The translations under genes and the position numbers were made by a program. Shown here in pieces: positions 10,949 through 23,354 of a DNA stretch of 64,000 nucleotides. The stretch comes from Wurfbainia villosa. Its lineage: Eukaryota > Streptophyta > Magnoliopsida > Zingiberales > Zingiberaceae. The notes below the pieces were generated by a model that was given only the letters and a program-made list of their open reading frames with translations, searched no databases and was not told the DNA's origin. Within the stretch, counting starts at the first letter, position 1. Every line of letters starts with the position of its first letter. The stretch is taken from contig CM045998.1 of the NCBI GenBank assembly GCA_025175895.1, forward strand, positions 18,027,153 through 18,091,152, written 5' to 3'.

Positions 10949-13900
10949 TATTGGTGTAAATGCACCAGATAATCGAACCTAGGTTTTGATTATGGCAAAG
11001 ACCCAAAGTTAAGGTCATATCGTTATCTCATGAGCTGAACTAAGTGTGTAGGAATGATTAAGCTGAGCTGAAGGTCAGTGACACCCGGAGAATCTCGAGT
11101 CAAGAAACCGTGGTGGTCGGGCGACATTGGGAGAACTTCGGATGGAGTCGAAGAACCCAGGTGAAGGCCGGAAGCAAAGCGACAAGTCATAAGGACTAAA
11201 GGTAAGCATGAGTGCGAAGAGATATGGTAAGGTCGTGTCCTCTGTACGGGGATGACCATAGGCGAAAATTCGACTAAGACTTCCAGTGGAAGGTCTAGGT
11301 CAAGATTGGATGGTAAGGAACCGTCATATTTACTATATTCCATGTTAACCTCTTATTGCAGGGAATGACCAAGCTGGCAGTCGACTGTTGGCTATTGGTA
11401 GTCGACTGATGCTACCAATAGTCGACTGATGAAGGGCATCAGTCGACTGATGGTGACGAATCAACCAAATAGACAAGGTCAAAAAGGATAATGATTGATG
11501 TCACTACTTTGTGATAAGATAAAGTGTCACCTCGTGATAAGAATCACAAGTTGTGGATCTGGATCTGGACTTATTCTAAGGCACAAGTGTTGGGTTTCTG
11601 GCACCGCGGTGAGTGTGTGTTCGAACATGTTTCGTAAACATGTGCACAGCGGAAGGAATAAAATAATAAATCTAATTTATTATAACATACACATCACACG
11701 CATGCATAGTACAACATGTGTAGACATAACCGTAAATTCAAATTTGGCAATAAAAGGAAACTTAAACTATGTATACCTTACGTATCACGTGTAGCGGAAA
11801 AGGCATCAACCGGAACGATTCTCGCTAAAATCGTCTCTATCCGTATCCACACCGAGTATCTTCGGGATGACTTCACGAAGTCACGAGCCTCGTCTTCGTA
11901 CGGGTTACTAGCCTCGTGTTGAAGACGACGTGATCGAGAGAAGATCACGATCCGAATCAAAATTCGGATCCAAAACGAGTCCTCAAAAACTCGCTTCTCC
12001 GGAGAGATATTCGTCAACCGTTTGACGAATCCTTCGTCCTCCACCTATGAGGATTACCGGAGATCGAATCCCCGGCAAGTCTACCGCTGTCGGAGCTCTA
12101 AACGTCGTCCAAACGACGCTCCGACGAGAAGGAAACAAGCTGTCCAGAAAACTGGACAGCTTTGGTGGAGGAATAGGGCCGGCCAAAAGGGGAAGGTTGA
12201 AGCTCACCTTATTGCCGAACCCAAAGGAGATCACCGGAGCTTCTCCGGCATCAGCTCGACGCCGGCAAGAGGGAAGGACAGCACCTTCTGGACGCCGGCA
12301 AAGGAGCTAGGTGGTGGGCGGCGGCAAGGGGGGTTGTTGGCGCCGACTTCACCAAGGAGAGGAGGGGGCGGCAACTTTAGGTTAAGGGAATTTGGATTAG
12401 GGCTTAACAAAACCCTTAAGCCCTATTTTATAGAGAACAAATTCTCTTAATGGTTATCGGATCATAACCAAAGGCCCGTTAACCCGCTCTATTAATTTAA
12501 GTTAAAATAAATCAAACCATGATGGTTTATTTTAAGTTAAAACGAACCGAACAAACTTTGGTTCATTCGTTTAAAACAAACCAAACCCTTTGGTTTATTC
12601 TCCTCCATTGGATCAGAACCAAACCAATTTGGTTCATCCATCATGTCTTCATAAGACACGGCCCATCCATGCTTCCATTGCAACTGAAACGATTTCATGC
12701 TCGCTCCATGTTTGGTCCAACCAAACCTAGTTTCTCTCGGTCTGAGAATCTCATTCTTAAACTCATTTTAAATCCTTCGGATTATGCTCGTTGTGTGTGT
12801 GACCAAATAGGTTCTCGGTTTATGTTGGCCATCTATAATTAACCATTAATTATAGAACGATCATGAGTGACACCTAGTAGTACATCATGATCCCCAATTA
12901 ATCGAAAAGATCAACGATTGATCCAGAACTATTTCTGAAACCCTTCAGCAGCTCGAATGAATCGTGCCCCATTCCCTTCACTCATCTTATACCCACTTGG
13001 TTCAGGACATGGTCTATAGTGTCAGTCCCCACTAGACTGACTACGTCACACCTAGCCCAAGTATCATTTCCTCATCCTACGGATTCTAGTTACTGCACAT
13101 GTATCGAAGAGTACCTTACTCTAAACATGTAATGCTTTGGCCAAAGACTTTAGTAACAATCCGACGAGAGGCCATGGATATACATCTCCTCGCAAGGAGT
13201 GGTGAATCCTTTATAGGCTATTCAAACACCTTCGATCACTTCGACTTATACCCAATCATCCCGGGTCCACATCTCCTCAGAGATGCTTGCTTAAGATGTC
13301 AAAGCATAAGTCTTCATGATCAAGATGACTTGAATACCACAAGTCAAAGGAACATCGCACTTAAGCTACAGTAAGAACTTCATTGACATATCTATATATG
13401 CAGAGAACCATATGAAGTCTTACGGCTGGTCACTCCAATGAACTAGTTACCATAACTAGCATCCACGATTAACTTCGGACATCACAATGTCTCCAGCCAG
13501 TGAGAATCAGCTGCTTGGATACACCAAGGAGTATACCTCATGCTAGTCTCGACAGAATCGATGGTGTCTAAATCCATCAATTCATCGACTAGGGATAATT
13601 CAGATACATCACAATTACACATGTAGAGATACTCACTAGTTGTGATCCAATCACAAATTCTCTCATGCTATGAATCGTATCGTGGATATTCAGTAAATGA
13701 GTTTAAGATCTAATCAAATACATGAAAACATATATACTCAAATAGTGAATCTTCATTTATCATTTAAATTGTTCAAACATAAGGCGATTGCCTTAGGACA
13801 TCTCTCATATATTACTAACAACAAGTCTATAAAAGGAGGGGAGGACTCGAACCATAAGATCATCAATCTTGATCTCAAAGTGCTCCCTCAATGCTAAAGC

Positions 13901-14282
13901 TCTAATGTTGTGACACCGTCATAATGCCGACGCAATGCCAAGCTCACAACCTCTTCGTCGGGAGCAGCAAGTTTGTTTTTATTCATTGTATTCATGGTTT
14001 TAATCGTAATGAGATGAGGTAGGTTTGTTGCCTCATCCTCGAGCTTTCGATTTTTGTGATCGTTGTCTCTTACCTCAAACGAGAAGGAGACTCTATAGTG
14101 GATTGCCCCTTTGTACGCGGTCAAGGATTGTGAGCCGTTGGGTTGTGAACCAAGTAAAAATAAATTATCTTATTTATTTTTCCGCTGCACAACTTTGTCT
14201 TAGTCGAATCGAACGAAAAGAAATGAAGTTTTATGTGCGCTATTCACCCCCCCCCCTCCCTCTAGCACTTTTCGATCCAACG
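10949..14282 (+). repeat. Element B 3' LTR, split by solo LTR C
   Basis: Matches the 5' LTR on both sides of C. The start has mutated to TATTGG and the end reads CCAACG. Without C and one copy of its target duplication it is about 1.1 kb. TATA box at 13828-13834, U5 box near 14243. Confidence 0.85.
11588..13820 (-). mobile_element. Solo LTR C, about 2.2 kb
   Basis: Begins TGTTGGG and ends CTAACA, flanked by perfect 5-base duplications ACAAG (11583-11587 and 13821-13825). The sequence resumes the host LTR exactly. It is related over its length, in reverse complement, to solo LTR C' at 43299-45439. No primer site, polypurine tract or coding domain is inside, so it is a single LTR left by LTR-LTR recombination. 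The frames at 11978-12450 are GC-rich leader sequence without a recognisable domain. Confidence 0.85.
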
Positions 14283-14700
14283 GGGTCTAAGGGGTCAAAA
14301 TCTAGGGGTTGGTAGGAAGAAACCAACTATGAACAAGAAAGGTTTGGGTCATATGCCTAAGTCTAAGGTAGACATGCCCACTTATCACAATTCTCCATTT
14401 AACTATGAAACAAATCCTAGGGCTAGGAAAACCATGGTTACTAGGGAAGTTATTCCTAAGGCTAACCATGGTAGGTATTTAGTGGCTAAGGTTTCAAAGA
14501 AACTTAGGGAAGTCACTAAGAATGTTACAAGGGGAGTTACCCCTAGAGTTAACCTAGATAAGACCCAAATGGCCAAGGTTTCAAAGCCTAGGAAAGTCAT
14601 TAGGAGGATACTAAGGGAGGTTATCCCTAGTGAGTACCTTATGAACCCAATGAGCCCAAATAGCTTTTGGGTTCCTAGGAGCGTGATTCCATCATACTAG

Positions 14701-16583
14701 ATGGGTTTAGAGTGTGTCAATCTTGAATGGATAGGTAGTTAACTAAACCATAATAAAGGTGACATTTTAGGACATTTTTCAGAGTATTGTAATACTTTGA
14801 AAATGAGTTTAGATTTTTATCCTAAAAATTTTTAGGATGTGCTAATAAAATTTGAGAAGTTTGAAAAGTCAATCATAATTGGTACAATTAGGTTTTAGAG
14901 TCATAGTGTGTCATTTTGGATTTTTGGCAAATTTGAGGGAAAATTGGTATTAAGGCAAAATTGATATAATTTTAGAAAATGAAAATTTGATTTAAAACTT
15001 AGGTATTCTATACCTTGGTATTTTATATATTTGTCATGCCTTGTTTGCCTTGTCACGTCATAACATCATGCTTCATATTAATTATTTACAATGTCATGAT
15101 AATTTTTAGGTTAAGTATGTCATGTTTGTATCTAGGACATTTTTATATCATGACATCATGATTATTGGTAAATATTTTAATTTATGTTATCATTTATACC
15201 ATGATCATATTTTATTCATTTAAGATAATTAAAATTGAATTATGGACAATGACATGATTTGAAGTCCTATGATAAGGGAATCAAATAGAGTTGCCTAGAT
15301 AAAATGCATGAGACCCTAGATTAGGGAAGAACAAAAATTCATATCTCACAAAAATATTAAATTGATATGTGTGTGTGTATTGATACACCCTAGACACATG
15401 TGAGATATTAAGAAAATGAGTCAAGTTCAAGGTGCATTGTTCTTGCATTTAGATGAACTCAAACTCATAATATGACATTGAGGAATCATGAGGAAAGCTA
15501 ATGCACAAGTCATATACATTTAGCCCATAGACCATGGTTCAAAATAAGATTTTAAAATCATTTCAAAATTATTTTGAAAAACTTTGGTGAAGTCTATCTT
15601 TTGATAGCAATCACCATTGAATAAGTTGGCACAAAGTTAGGCAAAACATTGAAAGGTTTCAATGCTTTTGAACTTTGTATCAATCTTGCAATTTAATGGG
15701 TATTTTAATTTAAAATTATTTTTCACCCATTATATTTCATGTAAATAATATACGTATAACTTTTCAAGATTTTTAGAAATACGTATAATTACTTATGTTT
15801 TTTAAAAATTTATTTCCTGAAATTGATTTATGCACTCTACAGAAACCAATCGACTATTGCTTTGGGCAGTCAACTGGTGGTGAGGCAGTCGATTGGTTCC
15901 TAACCTAATCGATTGTTGATGTTGATTTTGACTTAACAAAGTTTGTTTAGCCATGCATCAGCAAGTTTAGGCTTTTCTAACATCTCATAATCCTAGGATA
16001 TGCTTTGGAAAACATGGGAAGGGTGAAATAACATTGAAAATAATTAGGAGAGGTGTTTAGGGCGGAGTATTGAATTTTAAGGGAGGTTAAAGTTCGATTT
16101 TGAACTTTTACCCTTATTTTTGATGGTTTAAGTTTCATATAGGCTTAAGAACTCTCCAAGGACATTGTTGGTGCAATGGTCAAGGGGGAGTAAGCCTTTA
16201 GAGGGAGGTTATCCATCAAGGGATGATGGATGAGTTTTTCCTCAATGGGGGAGAAATGAAGGGTTTGTGTTAGGAAACCCTCATTGTGCTCACCAAAGGG
16301 GGAGAATTGGAGAAGTGTAGATTACATCTCATTTAATGATATGGGATTTATCACTAGGAAGAATGAAGACATCCAAAATATTTTTGGACCAAGAGGGAGA
16401 GTGAAGGATCTCATTGGGATATGAGACATGAATACCCTTGGTAGTCTTTTTGATGTATGCCAAAGGGGGAGAAGTGAGGTTTAAATTAGATAAACCTTCA
16501 CTATGCTTTAGCATTAGAAAAGTTAAGTTGGGTTATTGTTAGCTTAACTTAAAGGTATTGTCAAACATGAAAAAGAGAGAGAT
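14701..16583 (+). other. Element A 3' untranslated region, no pol
   Basis: AT-rich, repeatedly stopped in all frames, with several GGGGGAG blocks (16190-16470). Bases 14701-14950 match the post-gag regions of E and G. AGTCGACT-type sites lie at 15848-15910. A purine-rich run AAAAAGAGAGAGA just before 16584 is the probable polypurine tract. Nothing resembling integrase or reverse transcriptase is present. Confidence 0.75.
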
Positions 16584-18306
16584 TGTTGGTGCAATAGGCC
16601 CCGGGTCAACATTGACCAAACTCGAGTGGGACTCGAGTAGTGTTTTAATGTTTGACAATGGGTTTGACCATTGTTTAATTATATGGTTTGATCATATGTT
16701 GACCATATGACTAGTGGATGATTGAGATATCCAAAGTCATATGGGGAGATTGTTTGAGGGAGATTGTTGGAGCAATCAACCTCGAAAAGTCTAAATATGG
16801 ATATTTGACAAAGGAAATCCAAAGGTATAGTCTTGACAGCATAAGTCTAAGTTTGTAGTCTCGACGTCATAAAGTCCAAGTGAACTTTGGCAATTGGAAA
16901 GTCCAATATGGAGTTGGCAAGGGAAGTCCAAGCATGGTCTTGGCATGGAAATTCCAAGCATGGTCTTGGCATTTGGAAAATCCAAGTCATGGATACTTGA
17001 CAATTGGAAAGTCCAATTCATGGGTACTCGGTAAAGGGAAAGTCCAAGGGTAGGTTTGGCGGAGTAAAGGCCAAGCATAGGTCTTGGCGACATAAGTTTA
17101 AATGGATATTGGCAATGTTAAAGTCCAAGGGTGTGAACATTGGCAGCGTAAAGTCCAAGCATGTAGTCTTGGCGGCATAAGTCCAATGTCGGCGACATAA
17201 AGTCCAAGCATGGGTCTTGGCGATATAAGTCCAAATGAACCTTGACAAAGGATTCGATTAACATGACAATAGCCGATGGAAGCACCTGAAGGCTAGCGAG
17301 AAAGATGAACGAGTCGTGGAGGGCTCGGATGGATCTTGAGGGCACGAGACTGATGGAGGTGGTTAGAAGACTTAGATCTAGACTATGAGTAGTTATCAAG
17401 TATGAGGGGATCATACTTGGGTTAAATCTCATGTTTGAGGTTTACCAGTCGACTGGACAAGTATTTGACACTCGGAAGCCTAGTTACCTCGGAGCAGTCG
17501 ACTGGTCAGTAGTCGACTGGAGACTCGATTGTTGTTGTGTGCCACTGGCAATCAACTGCCATGTATGGGCAATCGACTACCATGTATGTCAGTCAATTGG
17601 AATTTGTGGACACGAGCACAGAAATATCCATAGTCGACTACTATGTAAGGGCAGTCGATTGACGGCTATGGGCAATCGACTGATGGGTCAAGACAGTCGA
17701 CTGGTGTGCTCTAATTTGAGGTGGATTAAGCCATTGTGAGGCAATGACTAAGTGACCAATCGACTGCCGGGTAAGAGGAGTCGACTGGTAGGCGAAAATC
17801 TAACTTGATGAAGGTTTTAAATGGAGCTCGAGAAGGAAGATTTTCACAGTCAGTTTTTGGTGATCTTGAAAGGGAATTGCTGCTGCATTCTAGATCTTTC
17901 AAGCTCGTCCAAGCAACCACATCAACAAGCATTCAAAAGCTCTATTTTGTAAAGTATTCCTTTGCATTTCATTTATACTCTTGTTGTATTTGGTTGTATC
18001 CTTATTCTTATTGTTGTAAGAGCCTTATAAGATGTTTCTCCACCTCCGATATGTCACAGAGAATGAAAAGTTTGATAGTGGTGGTATGCATCACTAGAGC
18101 TCGGCCGTAGAGTAGGAATCTTAGGTTATGAACCACGTAAAATCGTGTGTATTGCTTGTGTGTGTTTATTGTTTATTCTTGTTGTGCATATTTATTCTTG
18201 TATATTCTACTGCGCATTAATAAGTTTTGTATACGAGCACGTGACCGCAATTGAACGAAGTAAAATCACTATTCACCCCCTCTAGTGCGTCATCGATTCC
18301 TCTACA
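16584..18306 (+). repeat. Element A 3' LTR
   Basis: Complete LTR of 1723 bases, opening TGTTGGTGCAAT and ending CCTCTACA. Parts in order: a repeated U3 start (16584 and 16765), the CCAAG/CTTGG hairpin array (about 16800-17250), AGTCGACT sites (17445-17790), and the U5 box at about 18270. Confidence 0.88.
16800..17250 (+). repeat. hairpin minisatellite in element A U3
   Basis: Units of the type AAGTCCAAG..CTTGG, partly degenerate, about 25-45 bases apart. Arms CCAAG and CTTGG, or changed matching pairs, recur. Open frames through this array are repeat artefacts, not proteins. Confidence 0.75.
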
Positions 18307-19389
18307 AAATCTAAACGGTAAAATAGTAAATAGAGTTATATTGTTTAAACAAATTATGTTTTGTAACTCCAAACGGAGTTGAGTCCATATTCTAGGGTGA
18401 AATTACCTTAATCTAGCTCTCTTAATTGAATATGTGTCACTCAAGCGGAGTCATCTTTGGGCTAGGATGAGTTTCAACTTCACCTAAAAAAATTTAATAA
18501 TTTTAATTAATTTTCAATTTATTATAAATTCTTTTTATTTTCAGACACTTGATATTGTCAACGGACAATCCCATGTAATTTTAAATCTAAATCTTGACTA
18601 TTGATGGCATTAATCTCATAATTTATTATACTGATGGATAATTTCATCGGATGGATAAAAATATGTTTAAAAAATTTTCTTTTTAATTTATATCTACTTA
18701 TTTTCTATTTTTCCATCATCTACCTTTGTATACAAACAAACATTGAGCTTTAATAATGATTAATTTGATGGTTAACTAAAACACAAATAAATTGATTAGT
18801 TTGCCTAAGGCTTTACCAATTATACAGACATAAACTGAAGAATAAAAGTAGCTTAGTTATAGTATATTGCGAGAAAAATAGAATATGAGGAAATACTTCA
18901 TTTGGTGAGATAATATATGAAGATTTTGTCAGACTTAAGATCGTTTATTTTGCATTCTTTATTAGGATTATGGTACTTAACCGTACATGGTTTCACATTG
19001 ATTCACACGTTGCTATTATATGTGCGCCGACTTGTTGGAACGTGATGCCAACTGGTACGAACATTCCATGCAGTGAACACATGCACAGTCAGTTGACTTT
19101 TCAAGTCAACAGGAACTTTCCAACGCCGTGCCAAAGAATAAAATAGAATAAACCTGTTGGGTGGATTCGGTTAGTGAATTGAGGTATTAAATGAGTGAGG
19201 TGGCCCGTGATCCAATCTGATCTCTGACCTATGCCATGCATCACCTAAACAATTGGTCAAGGGCTCGAGGTATCGGAGATGAGAGATACGAGAATTATAC
19301 TCAAGGTATGCGATGATCAACATCTGAAAGTTGAAGTCATAATACTCTCCTAAAATCAGAAGCCTTTGTTGCTTGGGCTGCAAAAAATC
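18307..19389. other. AT-rich spacer with an inverted repeat, no gene seen
   Basis: No coding domain. At 19034-19124 an inverted repeat GTTGGAA/TTCCAAC encloses a tight hairpin GTTGACTT (19092-19099) / AAGTCAAC (19103-19110). It may be the leader of the gypsy element whose gag follows, or older intergenic sequence. Confidence 0.5.
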
Positions 19390-20392
19390 TGAGCAGATTT
19401 GTCATGGTTACCATCGAAGAGCTACTCCGCCGACACTCCACACTAATTCCCCCGCCCGTAGAAATGATCGGGGAAATGTCAACTCCTTAAGAGGAATAAT
19501 CATGAAAGTTTATTGTCCGTGATCGTCCATTAGAGGATTCGGGAAGACCTAAGGAGGAGCTGTCGAAATAGAAAAAGGTGAGGACTACTTTGAGAGATAC
19601 CCCATTCATGGAGGGTGTCCTAGTTGGTGATTGTCGAGTCACTTTCGACCTCCATAGATCAGAGTGTATTTGGGGGCTCTAACCCCGAGGACTACCTTTG
19701 TCGTTTCGAGAATGCCTCCTTGCTACATCAGTACAGCGACAACATGAAGTATCAGGTCTTCGTGATGACCTTGGCAGGACCAACCCAATGTTGGTTTAAC
19801 AATTTAAAGCTGAAGTCCATCAACTCATTTGAGAATTTCAGCATTTTGGTCCTGTATCACTTTGCCAATAGTAAACACTACTACAAGACTACCCTGTTGG
19901 AGATCGTTTGAAGCTAGAGGGGGGTGAATAGCGCGTGTTCGTTTGTTGATGGAATTCGATCGAAATTGTGTCTACAAGTTTCGTTAGCACAGCGGAATAT
20001 ATATATAATAACAATAACGAAACACAATCACAAAACAATAACACGAATATTTAACGTGGTTCGGAACCGAACGGTTCCTACTCAACGGATCGGGTTCGCA
20101 CGAATCCTAACGATGCCAATCACACACCACTATAATAACACTCCTTCTCGGAACAATCCGGAGGCGGAGAAACCTCATACAATAATGATTACAACAATAA
20201 TCAAATAGATACAAGCAAATATAATGAAATACAAATGCAAGTAAAGGAAAAACACTTTACAAGAGCTTTGGATTGCTTGATCTTTAATTGCCTTGAACTA
20301 GCTTTGAAGGACTGGAAAGCACCAACTTCCCCCTTCAATTTTGCCCAAGAAAATTGCTATCTTTTTCTCCATCACGAGCTCCTTATATAGCT

Positions 20393-20399
20393 TCAACCT
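20393..20399 (-). promoter_or_regulatory. TATA box of element E 3' LTR
   Basis: Minus strand TATATAA; the same box is at 40249-40255 in the 5' LTR, just downstream of the palindrome cluster. Confidence 0.65.
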
Positions 20400-20959
20400 G
20401 TGCTGGAAAAAGTCTATCAGTCGACTGCTCGGGACTATCAGTCGACTGATCACACTATTGCTGTGAGACAACGGTGTAATCCACGCTGAAAAAATCCAAC
20501 GGCTAGGACATCAGTCGACTGATCATGAGCATCAGTCGACTGATGAGCCATCACTCGACTGCTCGTCCCAGTGGTCGAGTGAGACTCCATTCTGTGGTCG
20601 AAAACTCGAGCATCAGTCGACTGATCCCATGATCAGTCGACTGCTCGGCCGATCAGTCGAGTGTCAAGCTCCGGCAGTCGACTGTTTGGCCATTCCCCGC
20701 AGGCAAACCCTAGTTAACTCGGTCCAGTCGACTACCACATGACACCAGTCGACTGGCACACCTTAAACATGAGGTTTTAGCCCAAGTATGGTGCCCCCAT
20801 ACTTGCTAGACCACCCTTAGCCTAAACCTAAGCCTTCTAGCCACCTCCATCAGCCTCACGCGTCTCGGATCCCTCCAAGTCATCCATGACTTGTTCATCT
20901 ATCGCGCTAACCTTCAGGTGCTTCCATCGGCTATGTCATGCTAACGGTTTCTACACCGC

Positions 20960-21345
20960 CAAGGCACATTGAACTTACGCCGCCAAGACTTCGCTTGGAC
21001 TTTACGCCGTCAACCATTGGACTTATGCTGCCAAGACTCCCGCTTGGACTTTACGCAGCCAAGATCAAACCCCTTGGACTTCTCATGCCAAGACTCAAGC
21101 TTGGACTTTCCCTTGCCAACCCATGTTGGACTTCTCAAATGCTAAGACCATGCTTGGACTTTCCCTTGCCAACCCATGTTGGACTTCTCAAATGCCAAGA
21201 CCATGCTTGGACTTTTCATGTGCCAAGTGTCCCACTTGGACTGTTCATGTCAAGTACTCAAGACTTGAACTTTACCAAATGCCAAGTGTTCCACTTGGAC
21301 TTTCCATGCCAAGTACCCATGACTTGGACTTTACCTTGACAATTA
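20960..21345 (-). repeat. hairpin minisatellite in element E 3' LTR
   Basis: Units of about 27 bases. Each is a short inverted repeat followed by ACTT: CCAAG..CTTGG, CCAAC..GTTGG, CTAAG..CTTGG. Paired arms change together in several units. Confidence 0.85.
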
Positions 21346-21435
21346 CATTGTCATATATTTTTGTCAAACATCAAAACATTACTCGAGTCAAACTCGAGTC
21401 CTGATCAATCGTGACCTGGGCCGATTGCACCAACA

Positions 21436-23217
21436 ATCTCCCCCTTTTTGATGTTTGACAAAAACCAAACAAATCATTGAGTTAGAACACTAACTCAAAT
21501 CCCTTACCAATTATTCCAAGTTGGTAATCTTAAACATTCTCCAAATGTTCTCCCCCAAACATTCTCCCCCTTTTTGACATACATCAAAAAGGTTATCTCT
21601 ACAAGGAGATCAAAGTCTCACGTCCCAATGAGATCTTACAATCTCCACCTTGGTTTAAAAATACCTAGGATGCCTACCATCTTCCTAGTGATAAGTCCCA
21701 TATCACTCAAGAGAGGCAATCCTATTCACTCTCCCAATTTTCAAATTGGGTATCAAGAGCCCATCAATTTTCCCAATTGATGATACTTTCCCAATAATCT
21801 CTCCTCTTCAAGGAGAAAAACACATCCATCATCCCAAGATGGATACCTCCCCTTAAAGGCTTGCTCCCCCTTGACAATTGCACCAACAATGTCCTTGGGA
21901 AGTCCCTAAGCCAGTAGGAACTCTAAGTCATCAAAATGAAGGTTAGAAATTCAACATTGAACTTTCCAACACCTTAAAATTGATACAAACCCTAAACACC
22001 TCTCCTAATCCATATCCAATGGATTTTCACCCTTCATCATGCTTCCCAAAGCATATCCTAGGATTAGGAGTGGTTAGGGACCTTAACCGCAGCTGAAATC
22101 GGGTTAAACAAACTTAGTTTTCCCGAAATCAGTGTTGTGATCGACTGTCACCTATCATCGGTGATGTGTCTATCACGGACCGACACTAACAACAATGAGT
22201 GATACTACGCTGCAATCGAGTCTAACGCGCTTCATCATCGGATCATTTATAGGCGATCGATAATCAAAACCGATTTTCAGATATCAGACTCGACTTTTGG
22301 AAATTCATAAGTAATTCTACGTAAATCAAAAAATCACGAAACTTGATACGTACATTACTTATCACACATACAATCGGTGAAAAATTTTGGAAAAATATTT
22401 TTACCATGAAAATAGGAGATTGGTACAAAGTTCAAAAACTATTAAAATTTTAAAGTTTTTGATCTACTTTGTATCAACTTCTACAATGATGATGACTATC
22501 AAAAGATAGACTTCACCCAGGTTTTCTAAATTGATTTTAAAATATTTTTGAAAACCTATTTTGAACCATGGTTTATTGGCTAAATATACATAACTTGTAT
22601 ATTAGCTTTCCTTATAATTCTTGGTGATAATTAAAATAAGTTTGAGTTCATCTAGATGCACTACCTATGCACCTAAACCTAACTTATTATCCTAGCATCT
22701 CACATGTATCTAGGGTGTATACATACACATACATGTCAATGTGATGTGAGATGTGGGTTTTGATTCATTTTATCTAGGGTTTCATGCATTTCCTAGGCAA
22801 CCCTACTTGATTCCCTTATAAATGAGACTTCAAGTCATGTCATTTTCCTTAAATCAATGTTCAATCAAATTAATGCATGAAATGATCATGACATAGTGAT
22901 AGCAAAATAAAAACATGACCAATGATCATGATGTCATGGCATATGATGAAATTTAAAAACACATGACATTTAAGTAATCACAACCAATGACATGACATGT
23001 TATATAATAAGATGAAATTTCATGTCATGTCATGATATAACAATTTTCATAAACCAATACATTAATACAAATACACACTCAAACACACATGATTTTCACA
23101 AACAGAAATTTCATTCAATTTAAAAGGATTTCAGTTTTTTCATTCAAAATGGAGATTTGATATACTCAATCTCCCTACAAAACTGAGAAACAAAAGAAAA
23201 TCCAACATCCTCTAAAT
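21436..23217 (-). other. Element E 3' untranslated region
   Basis: Begins on the minus-strand 3' side with the purine tract CAAAAAGGGGGAGAT next to the LTR. AT-rich, no ORF. It contains a CATCTCAC (22696-22703) / GTGAGATG (22746-22753) pair. Around 22130-22260, sequence corresponding to the AGTCGACT cluster of element A (15848-15910) is strongly altered. Confidence 0.7.
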
Positions 23218-23354
23218 CTAGTCGTCTGCAGGAGGTGGCGGTGGAGGAGGCTGCTGACTCAAAGTCCAAGCCCGCATCATCTCATACATATCGAGCTGAC
23301 GCTGCTCGATACGGCTCTGGGACTCTGCAATCTGCATGTATCTCTCCTCCATCT

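Larger units (their letters stand above)
6937..14282 (+). mobile_element. Element B: pol-less copia element inside A gag
   Basis: LTRs at 6937-8044 and 10949-14282, the latter holding solo LTR C. A target-site duplication of GGGTT (6932-6936) and GGGTC (14283-14287, one mismatch) flanks it, and A's gag frame continues across. The inside carries a decayed gag like that of D and M, the gag-pol spacer with its cloverleaf, and a 3' untranslated region. No pol remains. Without C it would be about 5.1 kb, the size of element M, so the two form one non-autonomous family. Confidence 0.87.
5722..14700 (+). pseudogene. gag: Element A gag, broken and split by element B
   Basis: The frame starts at the ATG at 5722 and runs to 6936, then resumes at 14283-14700 after element B; the reading matches the intact gag of element E. 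It has the N-terminal copia gag region (a WKGRM-type motif), an acidic Ser/Glu-rich middle, one clear zinc knuckle (CFECREKGHYKNKC, near 6319-6360) and a basic C-terminus ending in an FWVPRSV motif. Damage: TGA at 5794-5796 where E has tryptophan, and a frame change between about 6430 and 6500 that disrupts the second knuckle. Gag packages the element RNA in cytoplasmic particles; this copy cannot make a full product. Confidence 0.85.
4463..18306 (+). mobile_element. Element A: copia (SIRE-like), gag only, no pol
   Basis: Order on the plus strand: 5' LTR cut by the gypsy LTR (4463-5648), primer site, gag (5722 onward), 3' untranslated region (14701-16583), purine tract, and full 3' LTR (16584-18306). 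Element B and solo LTR C sit inside it. Removing them leaves gag followed by about 1.9 kb with no protease, integrase, reverse transcriptase or RNase H trace. The left end lies outside the window beyond the gypsy insertion, so its target-site duplication cannot be tested. Confidence 0.8.
19895..21435 (-). repeat. Element E 3' LTR
   Basis: 1541 bases, TGTTGGAGATCG to GCACCAACA on the plus strand. TATA box at 20393-20399. About a dozen intact or near-intact AGTCGACT sites lie at 20410-20755. The hairpin array is at 20960-21345. The U5 box with C-tract is at about 19917-19930. Confidence 0.9.

Noticed and set aside
11978..12450. Basic 142- and 87-residue frames in solo LTR C
   Set aside because: GC-rich LTR leader, overlapping frames, nothing similar in the related LTR C'.
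18307..19389. Possible host gene between elements A and the gypsy remnant
   Set aside because: No frame over 70 residues and no domain; AT-rich with stops in all frames.
20960..21345. CRISPR-like array
   Set aside because: Units vary, there are no unique spacers of constant length, and the context is a plant LTR.
20938..21404. Overlapping open frames of 90-130 residues rich in LGL/WTF repeats (also at 40691-41266 and 45851-46336)
   Set aside because: They run through the hairpin minisatellite in several frames and both strands; openness comes from the repeat unit, not from coding.
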